Positions 10,090 through 18,811 of a stretch of DNA of 64,000 nucleotides are shown here, piece after piece. The DNA is from Escherichia sp. E4742. GTDB lineage: Bacteria > Pseudomonadota > Gammaproteobacteria > Enterobacterales > Enterobacteriaceae. Position numbers and translations under genes: made by a program. The notes beneath the pieces are model-generated. The model had not been told where the DNA came from, did no database searches, and saw nothing but the letters and a program-made list of their open reading frames with translations. Within the stretch, counting starts at the first letter, position 1; each line of letters opens with the position of its first letter. The DNA lies in the NCBI RefSeq assembly GCF_005843885.1, contig NZ_CP040443.1, positions 4,464,001 to 4,528,000 of the forward strand, written 5' to 3'.

Positions 10090-10347
10090 ATGATCATGGC
10101 GAAACTGAAGTCAGCGAAGGGGAGAAAGTTTCTCATAGGTTTGTTGGCGGTTTTCATTATTGCGGCGTCGGTAGTGACTCGCGCGACTATCGGTGGTGTT
10201 ATTGAACAATACAATATCCCGCTGTCCGAATGGACGACATCAATGTATGTGATTCAGTCATCGATGATTTTTGTCTATAGTCTGGTCTTTACCGTGTTAC
10301 TGGCAATCCCGCTGGGTATTTATTTCCTCGGCGGAGATGAGAAGTAA
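10090..10347 (+). CDS. ynaJ: YnaJ, DUF2534 inner-membrane protein
   Basis: The 85-residue protein matches recalled E. coli YnaJ. It has two hydrophobic segments (FLIGLLAVFIIAASVV and MIFVYSLVFTVLLAIPLGIYFL) separated by a short polar loop, so it is a small inner-membrane protein of unknown role. The ribosome-binding region AAAAGGATTAC precedes the ATG. It is divergent from ynaI and converges on uspE across a terminator. Confidence 0.88.
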   Translation: MIMAKLKSAKGRKFLIGLLAVFIIAASVVTRATIGGVIEQYNIPLSEWTTSMYVIQSSMIFVYSLVFTVLLAIPLGIYFLGGDEK

Positions 10348-10356
10348 GTAAAAGAA

Positions 10357-10378
10357 AAGGCCCGTAACTTCGGGCCTT
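10357..10378. terminator. ynaJ / uspE terminator
   Basis: An 8-base stem, AAGGCCCG / CGGGCCTT, with loop TAACTT sits between the converging ynaJ and uspE genes. A-rich and moderately T-poor flanks make it likely for both directions. Confidence 0.75.
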
Positions 10379-10397
10379 GAAAGCAAGTGACGAACGA

Positions 10398-11348
10398 TTA
10401 ATCGTCGTCTTCGTCATCCAGTTCGACAGGTGTCTGGTATTGGTCTGGTTTAATCACCAGCAGGTCGCAGCGAAGATGATCAATCACTTGTTCCGCCGTA
10501 TTGCCAAGGAATGCCGCAGAAATACCAGTGCGTCCTACGGTTCCCAGAACCACAATGCCTGCTTGTAAATGCTCCGCTAAATCGGGAATCACTTCTTCCG
10601 GCAGACCTTTTTCGACATGCGTCATTTTCTCGTCAATACTGAATTTCTGCCGCAGGGCTTTCATCGCCAGTAAATGTTGCCCGCGAATAGCATCGTTATA
10701 AACGCTTGGATCAAATTCCGGCAGTTCAATCGCAATATTGATGGGGGTTACTGGATAAGCACCAACCAGATGTACCTCGGTGTGGTTGACCTGGTCCGCC
10801 AGTTCGATCGTCTCTTTCACCAGTTTTTCATTGAGCGCATTATGATACGGCTCTTCGCTGGCGAGATTCACCGCCACCAGTGCCTTACCCCCTTCCGGCC
10901 ACGGTTGGTCTTTCACCATCCACACCGGGCTCGGGCATTTGCGTAACAGGTGCCAGTCTGTTGGAGTAAAAATCACCGCTTCCAGGCGGTCATGTTGGTG
11001 CGCCATTTTTAGCACCAGATCGTGCCCACCGCTAAGTACTTCCTGAATGATGGCTTCGAAAGGACGGTTATGCCAGACAACTTTAATTTCAATGGGAACG
11101 CCAGCGTTAAGATAATATTTCGCCTGCTCGTGGATCCACGCAGTACGCTGACTAATGACGCCCTGACGCATGGCGGTCCGCTCGTCCGGGGAGAGTAGGG
11201 TAGTCATCTCGTATGAGAAGTCATAAATAGGCAAAAAGGCTTTAATTTTGCCACCAATCCGTTGATGCAAATAAACAGCTCGCCGTAATGCGGGTTGATC
11301 GTCCTGATTAGGATCGATAACAACAAGCATGTTCTGATACATAGCCAT
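10398..11348 (-). CDS. uspE: UspE, tandem-domain universal stress protein
   Basis: I place the start at the ATG at 11348 (MAMYQN), with AGGAGACTCTGT upstream, giving 316 residues, the K-12 length. There are two Usp domains (about 1-150 and 160-305). The second keeps the nucleotide-binding motif GTVGRTGISAAFLGNTAE. The C-terminus is strongly acidic. UspE is a cytoplasmic stress protein linked to DNA-damage resistance and cell aggregation in E. coli. It lies upstream of, and in the same direction as, fnr. Confidence 0.94.
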   Translation of the reverse strand: MAMYQNMLVVIDPNQDDQPALRRAVYLHQRIGGKIKAFLPIYDFSYEMTTLLSPDERTAMRQGVISQRTAWIHEQAKYYLNAGVPIEIKVVWHNRPFEAIIQEVLSGGHDLVLKMAHQHDRLEAVIFTPTDWHLLRKCPSPVWMVKDQPWPEGGKALVAVNLASEEPYHNALNEKLVKETIELADQVNHTEVHLVGAYPVTPINIAIELPEFDPSVYNDAIRGQHLLAMKALRQKFSIDEKMTHVEKGLPEEVIPDLAEHLQAGIVVLGTVGRTGISAAFLGNTAEQVIDHLRCDLLVIKPDQYQTPVELDDEDDD

Positions 11349-11498
11349 ACAGAGTCTCCTTACAACAACTGTCAATGCAGTTTGTATTAAAAGAGTAACC
11401 TAGATCTGGTGAATGAAACAGTGATGAACCTTCTGCCAGATCAATAAATGAGAAAAATTTAATGATATGACAGAAGGATAGTGAGTTATGCGGAAAAA

Positions 11499-12251
11499 TC
11501 AGGCGACGTTGCGTGTATGACCGGCTAGTTGGGCCAGCGCATCGTTATTTTCGATGGTGATATATTTACCTTTAACTGCCAGCATGCCGCTTTTCTGGAA
11601 GCGCCCCAGCAGACGGCTGATGGTTTCAACTGTCAGGCCCAGATAGTTACCGATATCGCCACGAGTCATCGTCAGGCGGAATTCACGAGGGGAGAAGCCG
11701 CGTTGGGCAAAACGACGGGACAGATTATAGATAAATGCAGCCAGGCGTTCTTCGGCATTTTTCTTCGACAACAGCAGGATCATGTCCTGATCGCCTTTAA
11801 TTTCGCCGCTCATCAAACGCATCATTTGTTGGCGCAAATTTGGCATTTTACCGGACAGATCGTCCAGCGTTTCGAACGGAATTTCACACACCATCGAGGT
11901 TTCCAGAGCCTGGGCGAAGCTTGGATGATGACCGCTGCCTATGGCATCGAAACCCACCAGATCGCCTGCTAAATGAAAGCCAGTGATTTGCTCGTCGCCT
12001 TGCTCTGTAATGGTATAACTTTTAATCGTACCGGAGCGGATGGCATAAAGCGATTTAAGTTCATCACCAGCCTTAAACAGCGTCTGGCCTTTCTGAATAG
12101 GCTTCTTTCGCTCAATGATATTATCAAGCTGATCAAGCTCATGTTCGTTGAGTGTGAACGGGATGCAAAGCTGACTGATGCTGCAATCCTGGCAATGGAT
12201 AGCACAACCGCCAGACTGAATGCGCCGTATAATTCGCTTTTCCGGGATCAT
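11499..12251 (-). CDS. fnr: FNR, oxygen-sensing global regulator
   Basis: The 250-residue FNR starts at the ATG at 12251 ([10 protein letters not shown]). An upstream in-frame ATG at 12308 would add 19 residues and cover the autoregulatory site, so it is not used here. The [4Fe-4S] ligands Cys20, Cys23 and Cys29 are visible in [16 protein letters not shown], with Cys122 in ETSMVCEIP. The CRP-like sensor is followed by a helix-turn-helix with recognition helix [12 protein letters not shown]. Under anaerobiosis the dimer binds TTGAT-N4-ATCAA sites. Two such sites in the host part and a perfect one before the prophage enterotoxin operon lie in this same window. Confidence 0.97.
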
Positions 12252-12270
12252 AGGTCTGCTCAAGCCGTAA

Positions 12271-12284
12271 TTGATATTTGTCAA
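12271..12284. promoter_or_regulatory. FNR-binding site in the fnr leader
   Basis: TTGATATTTGTCAA, a near-perfect FNR palindrome, lies 20-33 bases upstream of the fnr ATG. This fits the known anaerobic autorepression of fnr. Confidence 0.85.
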
Positions 12285-12445
12285 TTTTAACATCTTTTTA
12301 GGGAGCAAGTAAGTCTAAGCAAACCTTAACAGCGGAGAATTCCGATAATAGATGTAAATTTATGTCTATCTAATTGAAAAACCTTAGATTGTTAAGGGTA
12401 ACTTTACGTAAAACTGTGAACACGCAGGCACAAATTGCTTAATGT

Positions 12446-12961
12446 TTACAGTAAAAGATAACCTTCATGGCGCAATAGCCACTCTTTTCGCTGCACTCCG
12501 CCTGCATATCCTGTCATCGTGCCGTTTCGGCCAATAACCCGGTGACAAGGCACCACAATACTGATCGGGTTTGCACCGTTGGCTGCGCCGACGGCACGCG
12601 CGGCCCCTGGGCGGCCTAGTTGTTCTGCCAGTTGACCGTAATGCATTACCTGTCCACACGGGATAGTGCGTAGCGTTTTCCATACTTCCCGTTGAAATGG
12701 CGTACCGCCGGTGGCAGTGGGTAGGGAATCAATAATGCTTAGATTACCGGCAAAATAATCACGAAGTTTATCGCTTAACCCGCCGGGATTGCTGGCGGAA
12801 ATACGCTCATAACCTTCTTTGCGATAATGGATGTCCAGCAATTGCACCATGCGATCGCTATACTCTTCCCACTCAACCGCCCGCAGACGAAATTGTTCAT
12901 CGCAAATAACCCACAGAGGACCCAGTGGCGTGGCAATTTTTTCTTCAAGTAATCTCAGCAT
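12446..12961 (-). CDS. ogt: Ogt, O6-alkylguanine-DNA alkyltransferase
   Basis: The 171-residue protein matches K-12 Ogt in length. It has the DNA-binding segment ARAVGAANGANPI and the suicide acceptor cysteine in the PCHRVIG motif near residue 139. It removes alkyl groups from O6-alkylguanine and O4-alkylthymine by irreversible transfer to itself. In K-12 the next gene is abgT; here only a fragment of abgT remains upstream. Confidence 0.96.
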   Translation of the reverse strand: MLRLLEEKIATPLGPLWVICDEQFRLRAVEWEEYSDRMVQLLDIHYRKEGYERISASNPGGLSDKLRDYFAGNLSIIDSLPTATGGTPFQREVWKTLRTIPCGQVMHYGQLAEQLGRPGAARAVGAANGANPISIVVPCHRVIGRNGTMTGYAGGVQRKEWLLRHEGYLLL

Positions 12962-12971
12962 CCGTTCTCTC

Positions 12972-13085
12972 TTAAGATAAATGTGGGTAAACCCCCGGAC
13001 TAATCAGCAGACCGACAAGATACCACGCAAGCAACATTAGCAGCCATACCACAAGAAGATAAGAGGGTACGGTACGACTAATGAA
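12972..13085 (-). pseudogene. abgT: 3' remnant of abgT (p-aminobenzoyl-glutamate transporter)
   Basis: On the reverse strand a hydrophobic tail, VVWLLMLLAWYLVGLL followed by ISPGVYPHLS, ends at a TAA at 12972. Just upstream in another frame comes VVPYPLIFL. Together they read as the last transmembrane helix and C-terminus of an AbgT-type transporter with at least one frameshift. In K-12 the abgT-abgB-abgA-abgR genes fill the space between ogt and smrA. All else is gone here, so this is the scar of a deletion. Confidence 0.6.
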
Positions 13086-13767
13086 TAGTAGGTACCTGGA
13101 TTAGTTTCCGGTTTGAACGATAGCGCTGAAGTGGATTTCCGGGCTAAATGCGTCTGCCGCTTAGTTACTTCTCCCGACACCAGCGAGAATGTGGTTTTCT
13201 GCAATGCAGACAAGTGAATAAAAAATAGAGTCTGTCGACATCCGCCAGACTCTACAGTACACACAGCAGTGCATCCGCGTCTTGAATCCGGCCTGCTTCC
13301 TGTCAGCCGGTGACAGTGTTATAACGGTTTTGCCCATCAGTTGCCAATTTTCTTCAGTGACAGATTTCACGAAAATATAAGTTAAAACGTTCATCTCGTG
13401 ATTGAATAATCATGCATCGTTAATCGACTGGTGAATTTAGCGGGTGATTAAACTGTGCGTCGTTTAAACATATTGCAGAATGATTTGCTTAAGTATATTT
13501 CAGGCGAAGTGCAACAAATTACCGTCATCATATATTGGTTGCTGTGATGGACAAATCGCCTTAATTAGGGCCTGTGCGGGCTCATTCCCGGCCTAAACTG
13601 TTCGATACTGCAACCAGGCTGGTATAAAATGCCCCGCCTGCGGAGACACTAGCCTGTATGGAGCAAGATGTTGCTTCAACTTGCGAAGTGAACAATGCAG
13701 CAAGCATCAGATATATGAACAATTAACTCGTCTGGATCACGACGTGCGAAGGTACATAGGAGGTTAC
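13086..13767. other. abg-deletion scar and smrA leader, no intact gene
   Basis: About 680 bases without a convincing gene. A 9-base hairpin stem, TAGAGTCTG (13226-13234) / CAGACTCTA (13246-13254), looks like a terminator or IS-type relic. The last 30 bases carry the AGGAGG ribosome-binding site of smrA. I take the region as what was left between ogt and smrA after loss of the abg genes. Confidence 0.5.
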
Positions 13768-14331
13768 ATGAACCTTGACGACAAATCGCTGTTTCTTGAC
13801 GCCATGGAAGATGTCCAACCACTGAAACGCGCTACTGATGTCCACTGGCATCCTGTGCGTAACCAACGCGCGCCACAGCGTATAGACACGCTGCAACTTG
13901 ATAATTTCCTCACCACAGGATTTCTCGACATCATCCCGCTAAATCAGCCCCTGGAATTTCGTCGGGAAGGTTTGCAACATGGGGTGATCGATAAGCTACG
14001 CAGCGGCAAATATCCGCAACAGGCTAGCCTGAATTTACTTCGCCAGTCGGTGGAAGAGTGCCGCAAAATGGTGTTTAGTTTTATTCATCAGGCGCGGGCG
14101 GATGGTTTGCGTAATGTACTTATTATTCACGGCAAAGGCAGAGAAGATAAGTCTCACGCCAACATTGTCCGTAGTTATGTCGCACGTTGGCTGACAGAGT
14201 TTGATGATGTACAGGCTTATTGCACCGCGCTACCGCATCATGGCGGCAGCGGGGCGTGTTACGTTGCACTGCGTAAAACAGCGCAGGCGAAACAAGAAAA
14301 CTGGGAGCGTCACGCTAAACGCAGTCGATAA
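13768..14331 (+). CDS. smrA: SmrA, Smr-domain DNA endonuclease
   Basis: The 187-residue protein starts at the ATG at 13768, directly preceded by ATAGGAGGTTAC, a strong ribosome-binding site; the longer upstream frame is ignored. The C-terminal Smr domain (about residues 85-175) contains IHGKGRE and the HGGSGACYVALR closing motif. Smr proteins are nicking endonucleases related to the MutS2 C-terminal domain. It converges on dgcM. Confidence 0.92.
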   Translation: MNLDDKSLFLDAMEDVQPLKRATDVHWHPVRNQRAPQRIDTLQLDNFLTTGFLDIIPLNQPLEFRREGLQHGVIDKLRSGKYPQQASLNLLRQSVEECRKMVFSFIHQARADGLRNVLIIHGKGREDKSHANIVRSYVARWLTEFDDVQAYCTALPHHGGSGACYVALRKTAQAKQENWERHAKRSR

Positions 14332-14361
14332 TTCATTGACGCTTCCGCGCTATTGAAAATA

Positions 14362-15594
14362 TCAAGCCGCCAGTACGCGGTTGCGTCCGTCATTTTTCGC
14401 CCGATACAACGCATCATCTACGCGTTTAAACAGTTCATCGATGCCTTCATTGCCTTCGTGATGTGCCACGCCAATGCTGACCGTAAAACGCGGTAAGCCA
14501 GAAATACTCACTTTTGCCACACTCAATCGGATAGTTTCAGCGAGAGAAATTGCGGTATCCAGCGGAGTTCTGGGTAATAACAAGACGAACTCTTCACCTC
14601 CCCATCGAAACACCATATCGCCTTTGCGAGCGCAGCTTTCAAGCGTACGTGCCAGGGTGCATAAAACTTCATCACCTTTCTGGTGACCGTACAGGTCATT
14701 AATATGCTTGAAACGATCGGTGTCGATAAGCAGCAAACTGTAATCCTGAGCGATTGCGAGATGCTGCATCTGGCCTTGCTCGGTGATGTGATAAAATTGT
14801 CGGCGGTTAAGTAACCCCGTCAACGCGTCATGGTGAGCCGCGTGTTCCAGTTGTTGTTCCAGCCTTTTTTGCTCGGTAATGTCATGCACGATGCATAACA
14901 TTAACTTGTCGCCATAAATCTCAATTGGCCCGGCATAAGTTTGCACATGGCGAGTGGAACCATCTGCCAGCTTATGGACAAAGTTAAGCGGTTTATGTCC
15001 GCCGGGTAAACGCGAAATTTCATGCATGACAGGCATCACGCGACGCCCAAGAATATTAATTTCCCAGGTGTGTTTCTGACAGATTGTTTCATGGTTATAG
15101 CCATAGAAATTGAGTGCGGCCACATTGGCGTCGACAATTTGGCCATCACGCGAGGGATCTATCAACAGCATTGGCGCGGAATTAGTCAGAAAAAAACGCG
15201 CATAAAACCCTTGTTTTTTACGCTGATAATTTGCAGATCGGCTGGCTTTTAAGCCCAGACTTGCGGGTGTCTCCATCCCTTCAAATATGATCACTTCCCC
15301 AGTATCACTAATCTCTTTGAGGGTTAACCGACAGCTTAGTGCTGTCTCTTCACCATTACGCTTGACCGTGAGAATTTCTACAATATCGAGTTGGTTATGC
15401 AGGTCTACGAGATATTTTGGTAGTTCGTTTTGGGAGGAGACGGAATAGAGGCCGGTTCGTAGCTGACTAAAAGTGAGTTCTTGCATCAACAGTTGCGCAG
15501 CGCTATTGGCATAAATTAACCGTTCCTCGAAGGGGGAAACGATCCAGACAGGACTGGTTAATAAGTCCAGGGTATTGAAGTTGTGCGTAGTCAT
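14362..15594 (-). CDS. dgcM: DgcM, PAS-GGDEF diguanylate cyclase
   Basis: The 410-residue protein has the K-12 DgcM length. Two PAS-like regions (about 10-90 and 130-235, with FYGYNHETICQKHTWEIN) precede a GGDEF domain (about 255-408) with active site WGGEEF. It makes cyclic-di-GMP and in E. coli acts with MlrA and PdeR to turn on csgD and curli. The first 130 residues differ more from K-12 as I recall it than those of its neighbours, while the GGDEF part is nearly identical. Confidence 0.95.
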   Translation of the reverse strand: MTTHNFNTLDLLTSPVWIVSPFEERLIYANSAAQLLMQELTFSQLRTGLYSVSSQNELPKYLVDLHNQLDIVEILTVKRNGEETALSCRLTLKEISDTGEVIIFEGMETPASLGLKASRSANYQRKKQGFYARFFLTNSAPMLLIDPSRDGQIVDANVAALNFYGYNHETICQKHTWEINILGRRVMPVMHEISRLPGGHKPLNFVHKLADGSTRHVQTYAGPIEIYGDKLMLCIVHDITEQKRLEQQLEHAAHHDALTGLLNRRQFYHITEQGQMQHLAIAQDYSLLLIDTDRFKHINDLYGHQKGDEVLCTLARTLESCARKGDMVFRWGGEEFVLLLPRTPLDTAISLAETIRLSVAKVSISGLPRFTVSIGVAHHEGNEGIDELFKRVDDALYRAKNDGRNRVLAA

Positions 15595-15850
15595 TGAAAT
15601 CCCGTTATTTTTATCAATTTTCTATTGTTATCTGATCGCAAAAATGCCACCACAAATGATCAGATAATTCTGATAATGATAGACGCTATTTAACACTTTA
15701 CCCCTTTTCTAATCATGAAAAGTATTTTGCTTTCTGTATTTAGTTTTGACAGGATTTTATTAATCATTTCAGGGTAATGGGGTGAGGAGATGTTGCGTAA
15801 GATGACCAGAAGACTAGACTACAAAATAAAGCATTGATAATGGAGGCACT

Positions 15851-16834
15851 GTGGAAACGATTAAGGGAGCGGACATAAATGTACCGGATGCAGTATTTGC
15901 CTGGATGTTGGATGGTAAAGGCGGTGTTAAACCGCTGGAAAATACAGATGAGATAGATGAAGAGCATCCCTGCTGGCTCCACCTTAATTATGTGCACCAT
16001 GACAGCGCGCAGTGGCTGGCAACGACACCATTGCTCCCAAATAACGTGCGTGACGCGCTGGCAGGGGAAAGCACGCGACCCAGAGTCAGCCGTCTTGGTG
16101 AAGGGACGTTGATTACGTTGCGCTGCATTAATGGCAGTACTGATGAACGTCCCGACCAGCTGGTCGCCATGCGTGTTTATATGGACGGTCGGTTAATTGT
16201 GTCGACCCGACAACGTAAAGTACTGGCGTTAGACGATGTAGTTAGCGATCTGGAAGAGGGTACCGGCCCGACTGATTGCGGAGGCTGGCTGGTGGATGTG
16301 TGTGATGCATTAACCGATCACTCCAATGAGTTTATAGAGCAACTGCACGATAAAATTATCGACCTGGAAGATAATTTACTTGATCAACAAATTCCGCCGC
16401 GCGGTTTCCTGGCACTACTACGAAAACAACTCATTGTTATGCGTCGCTATATGGCGCCGCAGCGAGATGTTTATGCTCGCCTTGCCAGTGAGCGCCTGCC
16501 CTGGATGAATGACGATCAACGGCGCCGAATGCAGGATATTGCTGACCGTCTTGGGCGCGGTTTGGATGAGATTGACGCGTGCATTGCGAGAACTGGCGTG
16601 ATGGCGGACGAAATCGCCCAAGTGATGCAGGAAAATTTAGCCCGCCGAACTTACACAATGTCATTGATGGCAATGGTCTTTTTACCCAGTACATTTTTAA
16701 CCGGGTTATTTGGCGTTAACCTCGGCGGTATTCCAGGTGGAGGATGGCAATTTGGTTTTTCGCTTTTTTGTATTCTGTTAGTTGTTCTTATTGGTGGTGT
16801 TGCTTTATGGTTGCATCGTAGTAAATGGTTGTAA
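15851..16834 (+). CDS. zntB: ZntB, CorA-family zinc transporter
   Basis: The 327-residue CorA-type protein has a large N-terminal cytoplasmic domain, a long stalk helix, and two C-terminal transmembrane helices (about 268-290 and 300-322). The pore signature is GVN (TGLFGVNLGG), as in ZntB rather than the GMN of most CorA proteins. It moves Zn2+ across the inner membrane. ATAATGGAGGCACT provides the ribosome-binding site before the GTG start. Confidence 0.94.
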   Translation: METIKGADINVPDAVFAWMLDGKGGVKPLENTDEIDEEHPCWLHLNYVHHDSAQWLATTPLLPNNVRDALAGESTRPRVSRLGEGTLITLRCINGSTDERPDQLVAMRVYMDGRLIVSTRQRKVLALDDVVSDLEEGTGPTDCGGWLVDVCDALTDHSNEFIEQLHDKIIDLEDNLLDQQIPPRGFLALLRKQLIVMRRYMAPQRDVYARLASERLPWMNDDQRRRMQDIADRLGRGLDEIDACIARTGVMADEIAQVMQENLARRTYTMSLMAMVFLPSTFLTGLFGVNLGGIPGGGWQFGFSLFCILLVVLIGGVALWLHRSKWL

Positions 16835-16880
16835 CAAAAGAAAATTTGTCTACTTCCTGTATACAAAAACGCCGTAAAGT

Positions 16881-16929
16881 TTGAGCGAAGTCAATAAACT
16901 CTCTACCCATTCAGGGCAATATCTTTCAC
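16881..16929 (+). promoter_or_regulatory. FNR-activated promoter of fnrS
   Basis: The FNR box TTGAGCGAAGTCAA (16881-16894) is centred about 42.5 bases before the expected fnrS 5' end, the class II spacing. A -10-like CAATAT lies at 16917-16922. This fits the known strict anaerobic induction of FnrS. Confidence 0.85.
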
Positions 16930-17051
16930 GCAGGTGAATGCAACGTCAAGCGATGGGCGTTGCGCTCCATATTGTCTTACTTCCTTTTTTGAATTACTGC
17001 ATAGCACAATTGATTCGTACGACGCCGACTTAGATAAGTCGGCTTTTTTTT
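16930..17051 (+). ncRNA. fnrS: FnrS small RNA
   Basis: The stretch from GCAGGTGAATGCAACG to the run of T residues after GCCGACTTAGATAAGTCGGC matches recalled E. coli FnrS, about 122 nt. FnrS is Hfq-dependent, is made without oxygen under FNR and ArcA, and represses genes of aerobic metabolism. The terminal stem GCCGACTTA/TAAGTCGGC with a T8 tail is the terminator. Confidence 0.93.
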
Positions 17052-17108
17052 GTCTGTTATCTGTCAACGTCTACCCTTTAAGAGTCTACCCAATGACCAA
17101 AGGGAAAT

Positions 17109-17282
17109 ATGATGACACTCATTTATTTGCAAATTCCTGTCCCTGAACCGATTCCTGGCGATCCCGTCCCAGTCCCCGATCCAATCCCTCGTCCACAACC
17201 TATGCCCGACCCGCCGCCCGATGAAGAGCCGATTAAATTGTCGCAACGTGAGCGTAGATCTGCGAGGATACGCGCCTGCTAA
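17109..17282 (+). CDS. ynaL: small proline-rich protein, probably YnaL
   Basis: A 57-residue frame starts at tandem ATG codons with AAGGGAAAT upstream. It encodes a short hydrophobic N-terminus followed by a proline ladder (PVPEPIPGDPVPVPDPIP...) and an Arg-rich tail. It fits the small E. coli protein annotated between fnrS and dbpA. No function is known. The terminator of fnrS lies just upstream, so it needs its own promoter or read-through. Confidence 0.7.
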   Translation: MMTLIYLQIPVPEPIPGDPVPVPDPIPRPQPMPDPPPDEEPIKLSQRERRSARIRAC

Positions 17283-17311
17283 CTTTGCGCTGATGACCAC
17301 GAGAATAGATT

Positions 17312-18685
17312 GTGACCGCTTTTTCTACCCTGAACGTTTTGCCTCCCGCCCAGCTCACTAACCTTAATGAGTTGGGTTACTTAACCATGACACCGGTGCA
17401 GGCCGCCGCACTTCCGGCGATCCTTGCCGGAAGAGATGTTCGCGTGCAGGCGAAAACCGGCAGCGGAAAAACCGCGGCATTTGGCCTCGGGTTGTTACAG
17501 CAAATTGATGCGTCGCTGTTTCAGACTCAGGCTTTAGTGCTGTGTCCGACTCGTGAACTGGCGGATCAAGTCGCAGGGGAGTTACGTCGGCTGGCGCGTT
17601 TTCTACCAAATACCAAGATCTTGACCTTATGCGGCGGTCAGCCGTTTGGCATTCAGCGTGATTCACTGCAACACGCGCCGCATATCATCGTGGCAACGCC
17701 GGGGCGTTTGCTGGATCACCTGCAAAAAGGCACTGTTTCGTTAGATGCGTTGAATACGTTGGTCATGGATGAAGCCGACCGTATGCTGGATATGGGGTTT
17801 AGCGACGCAATTGATGAAGTCATCGGTTTTGCGCCAGCTTCTCGCCAGACGCTTCTCTTCTCTGCCACCTGGCCGGAAGCGATCGCCGCGATTAGCGGTC
17901 GTGTACAACGAGATCCCCTGGCGATTGAAATAGACACAACAGATGCTCTGCCGCCTGTTGAACAACAATTTTATGAGACATCCAGCAAGGGCAAAATTCC
18001 GTTGTTGCAACGGTTATTAAGTTTGCATCAGCCAGCGTCTTGTGTGGTGTTTTGTAACACCAAAAAAGATTGCCAGGCTGTGTGTGACGCACTGAATGAA
18101 GTAGGGCAAAGTGCATTGTCGTTACATGGCGATTTGGAACAGCGCGATCGCGACCAGACGTTGGTTCGTTTTGCCAACGGTAGCGCTCGTGTGCTGGTAG
18201 CGACCGATGTCGCTGCGCGTGGTCTGGATATTAAATCGCTTGAGCTGGTGGTGAACTTTGAGCTGGCGTGGGATCCTGAAGTTCATGTGCATCGTATCGG
18301 GCGTACGGCACGTGCTGGGAATAGCGGTCTGGCGATCAGTTTCTGTGCGCCAGAAGAAGCACAGCGCGCCAATATCATTGCCGACATGTTGCAGATGAAA
18401 CTTAACTGGCAAACGCTACCAGCCAGCAGGGACATTGTGTCGCTGGAGGCAGAAATGGCAACGTTGTGCATTGATGGCGGGAAAAAAGCCAAAATGCGTC
18501 CGGGTGATGTATTAGGTGCGCTGACAGGAGATATCGGGCTTGATGGTGCGGATATTGGCAAAATCACCGTGCACCCAGCGCATGTCTATGTCGCAGTGCG
18601 ACAGGCTGTTGCTCATAAGACATGGAAGCAGTTACAGGGCGGCAAGATTAAAGGAAAAACGTGCCGGGTACGGCTGTTAAAATAA
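17312..18685 (+). CDS. dbpA: DbpA, DEAD-box RNA helicase for 23S rRNA
   Basis: The 457-residue DEAD-box protein has all the usual motifs in order: TPVQAAALP (Q), AKTGSGKT (I), VMDEADRML (II), SAT (III), ATDVAARGLD (V) and HRIGRTARAG (VI). A C-terminal RNA-recognition-like domain (about 380-457) gives DbpA specificity for hairpin 92 of 23S rRNA. It acts in late 50S subunit assembly. It is followed by a REP element and a terminator. Confidence 0.96.
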   Translation: MTAFSTLNVLPPAQLTNLNELGYLTMTPVQAAALPAILAGRDVRVQAKTGSGKTAAFGLGLLQQIDASLFQTQALVLCPTRELADQVAGELRRLARFLPNTKILTLCGGQPFGIQRDSLQHAPHIIVATPGRLLDHLQKGTVSLDALNTLVMDEADRMLDMGFSDAIDEVIGFAPASRQTLLFSATWPEAIAAISGRVQRDPLAIEIDTTDALPPVEQQFYETSSKGKIPLLQRLLSLHQPASCVVFCNTKKDCQAVCDALNEVGQSALSLHGDLEQRDRDQTLVRFANGSARVLVATDVAARGLDIKSLELVVNFELAWDPEVHVHRIGRTARAGNSGLAISFCAPEEAQRANIIADMLQMKLNWQTLPASRDIVSLEAEMATLCIDGGKKAKMRPGDVLGALTGDIGLDGADIGKITVHPAHVYVAVRQAVAHKTWKQLQGGKIKGKTCRVRLLK

Positions 18686-18730
18686 CGAAATGTTGAATTG
18701 CCTGATGCAAGGATAAACATCTTCTTCGGC

Positions 18731-18770
18731 ATTGCCGGATGCGACGCTGGCCGCGTCTTGTCCGGCCTGC
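18731..18770. repeat. REP (repetitive extragenic palindromic) element
   Basis: ATTGCCGGATGCGACGCTGG...CTTGTCCGGCCTGC is a standard E. coli REP palindrome, with arms GCCGGA/TCCGGC around a central loop. It lies between the converging dbpA and ttcA. Confidence 0.85.
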
Positions 18771-18777
18771 ATGAGTA

Positions 18778-18801
18778 GCCCGATAAGCTTGCGTATCGGG
18801 C
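18778..18801. terminator. dbpA/ttcA intergenic terminator
   Basis: An 8-base stem, GCCCGATA / TATCGGGC, with loop AGCTTGCG sits between the converging genes, immediately after the REP element. Confidence 0.65.
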
Positions 18802-18811
18802 ACTATCCTGG

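Noticed and set aside
13161..13394. Open frame of 77 codons in the abg scar
   Set aside because: No ribosome-binding site, odd composition and it crosses a hairpin; treated as non-coding.
16881..17051. FNR-controlled small RNA as a new element
   Set aside because: It matches the known E. coli FnrS RNA and its FNR promoter; annotated but not novel.
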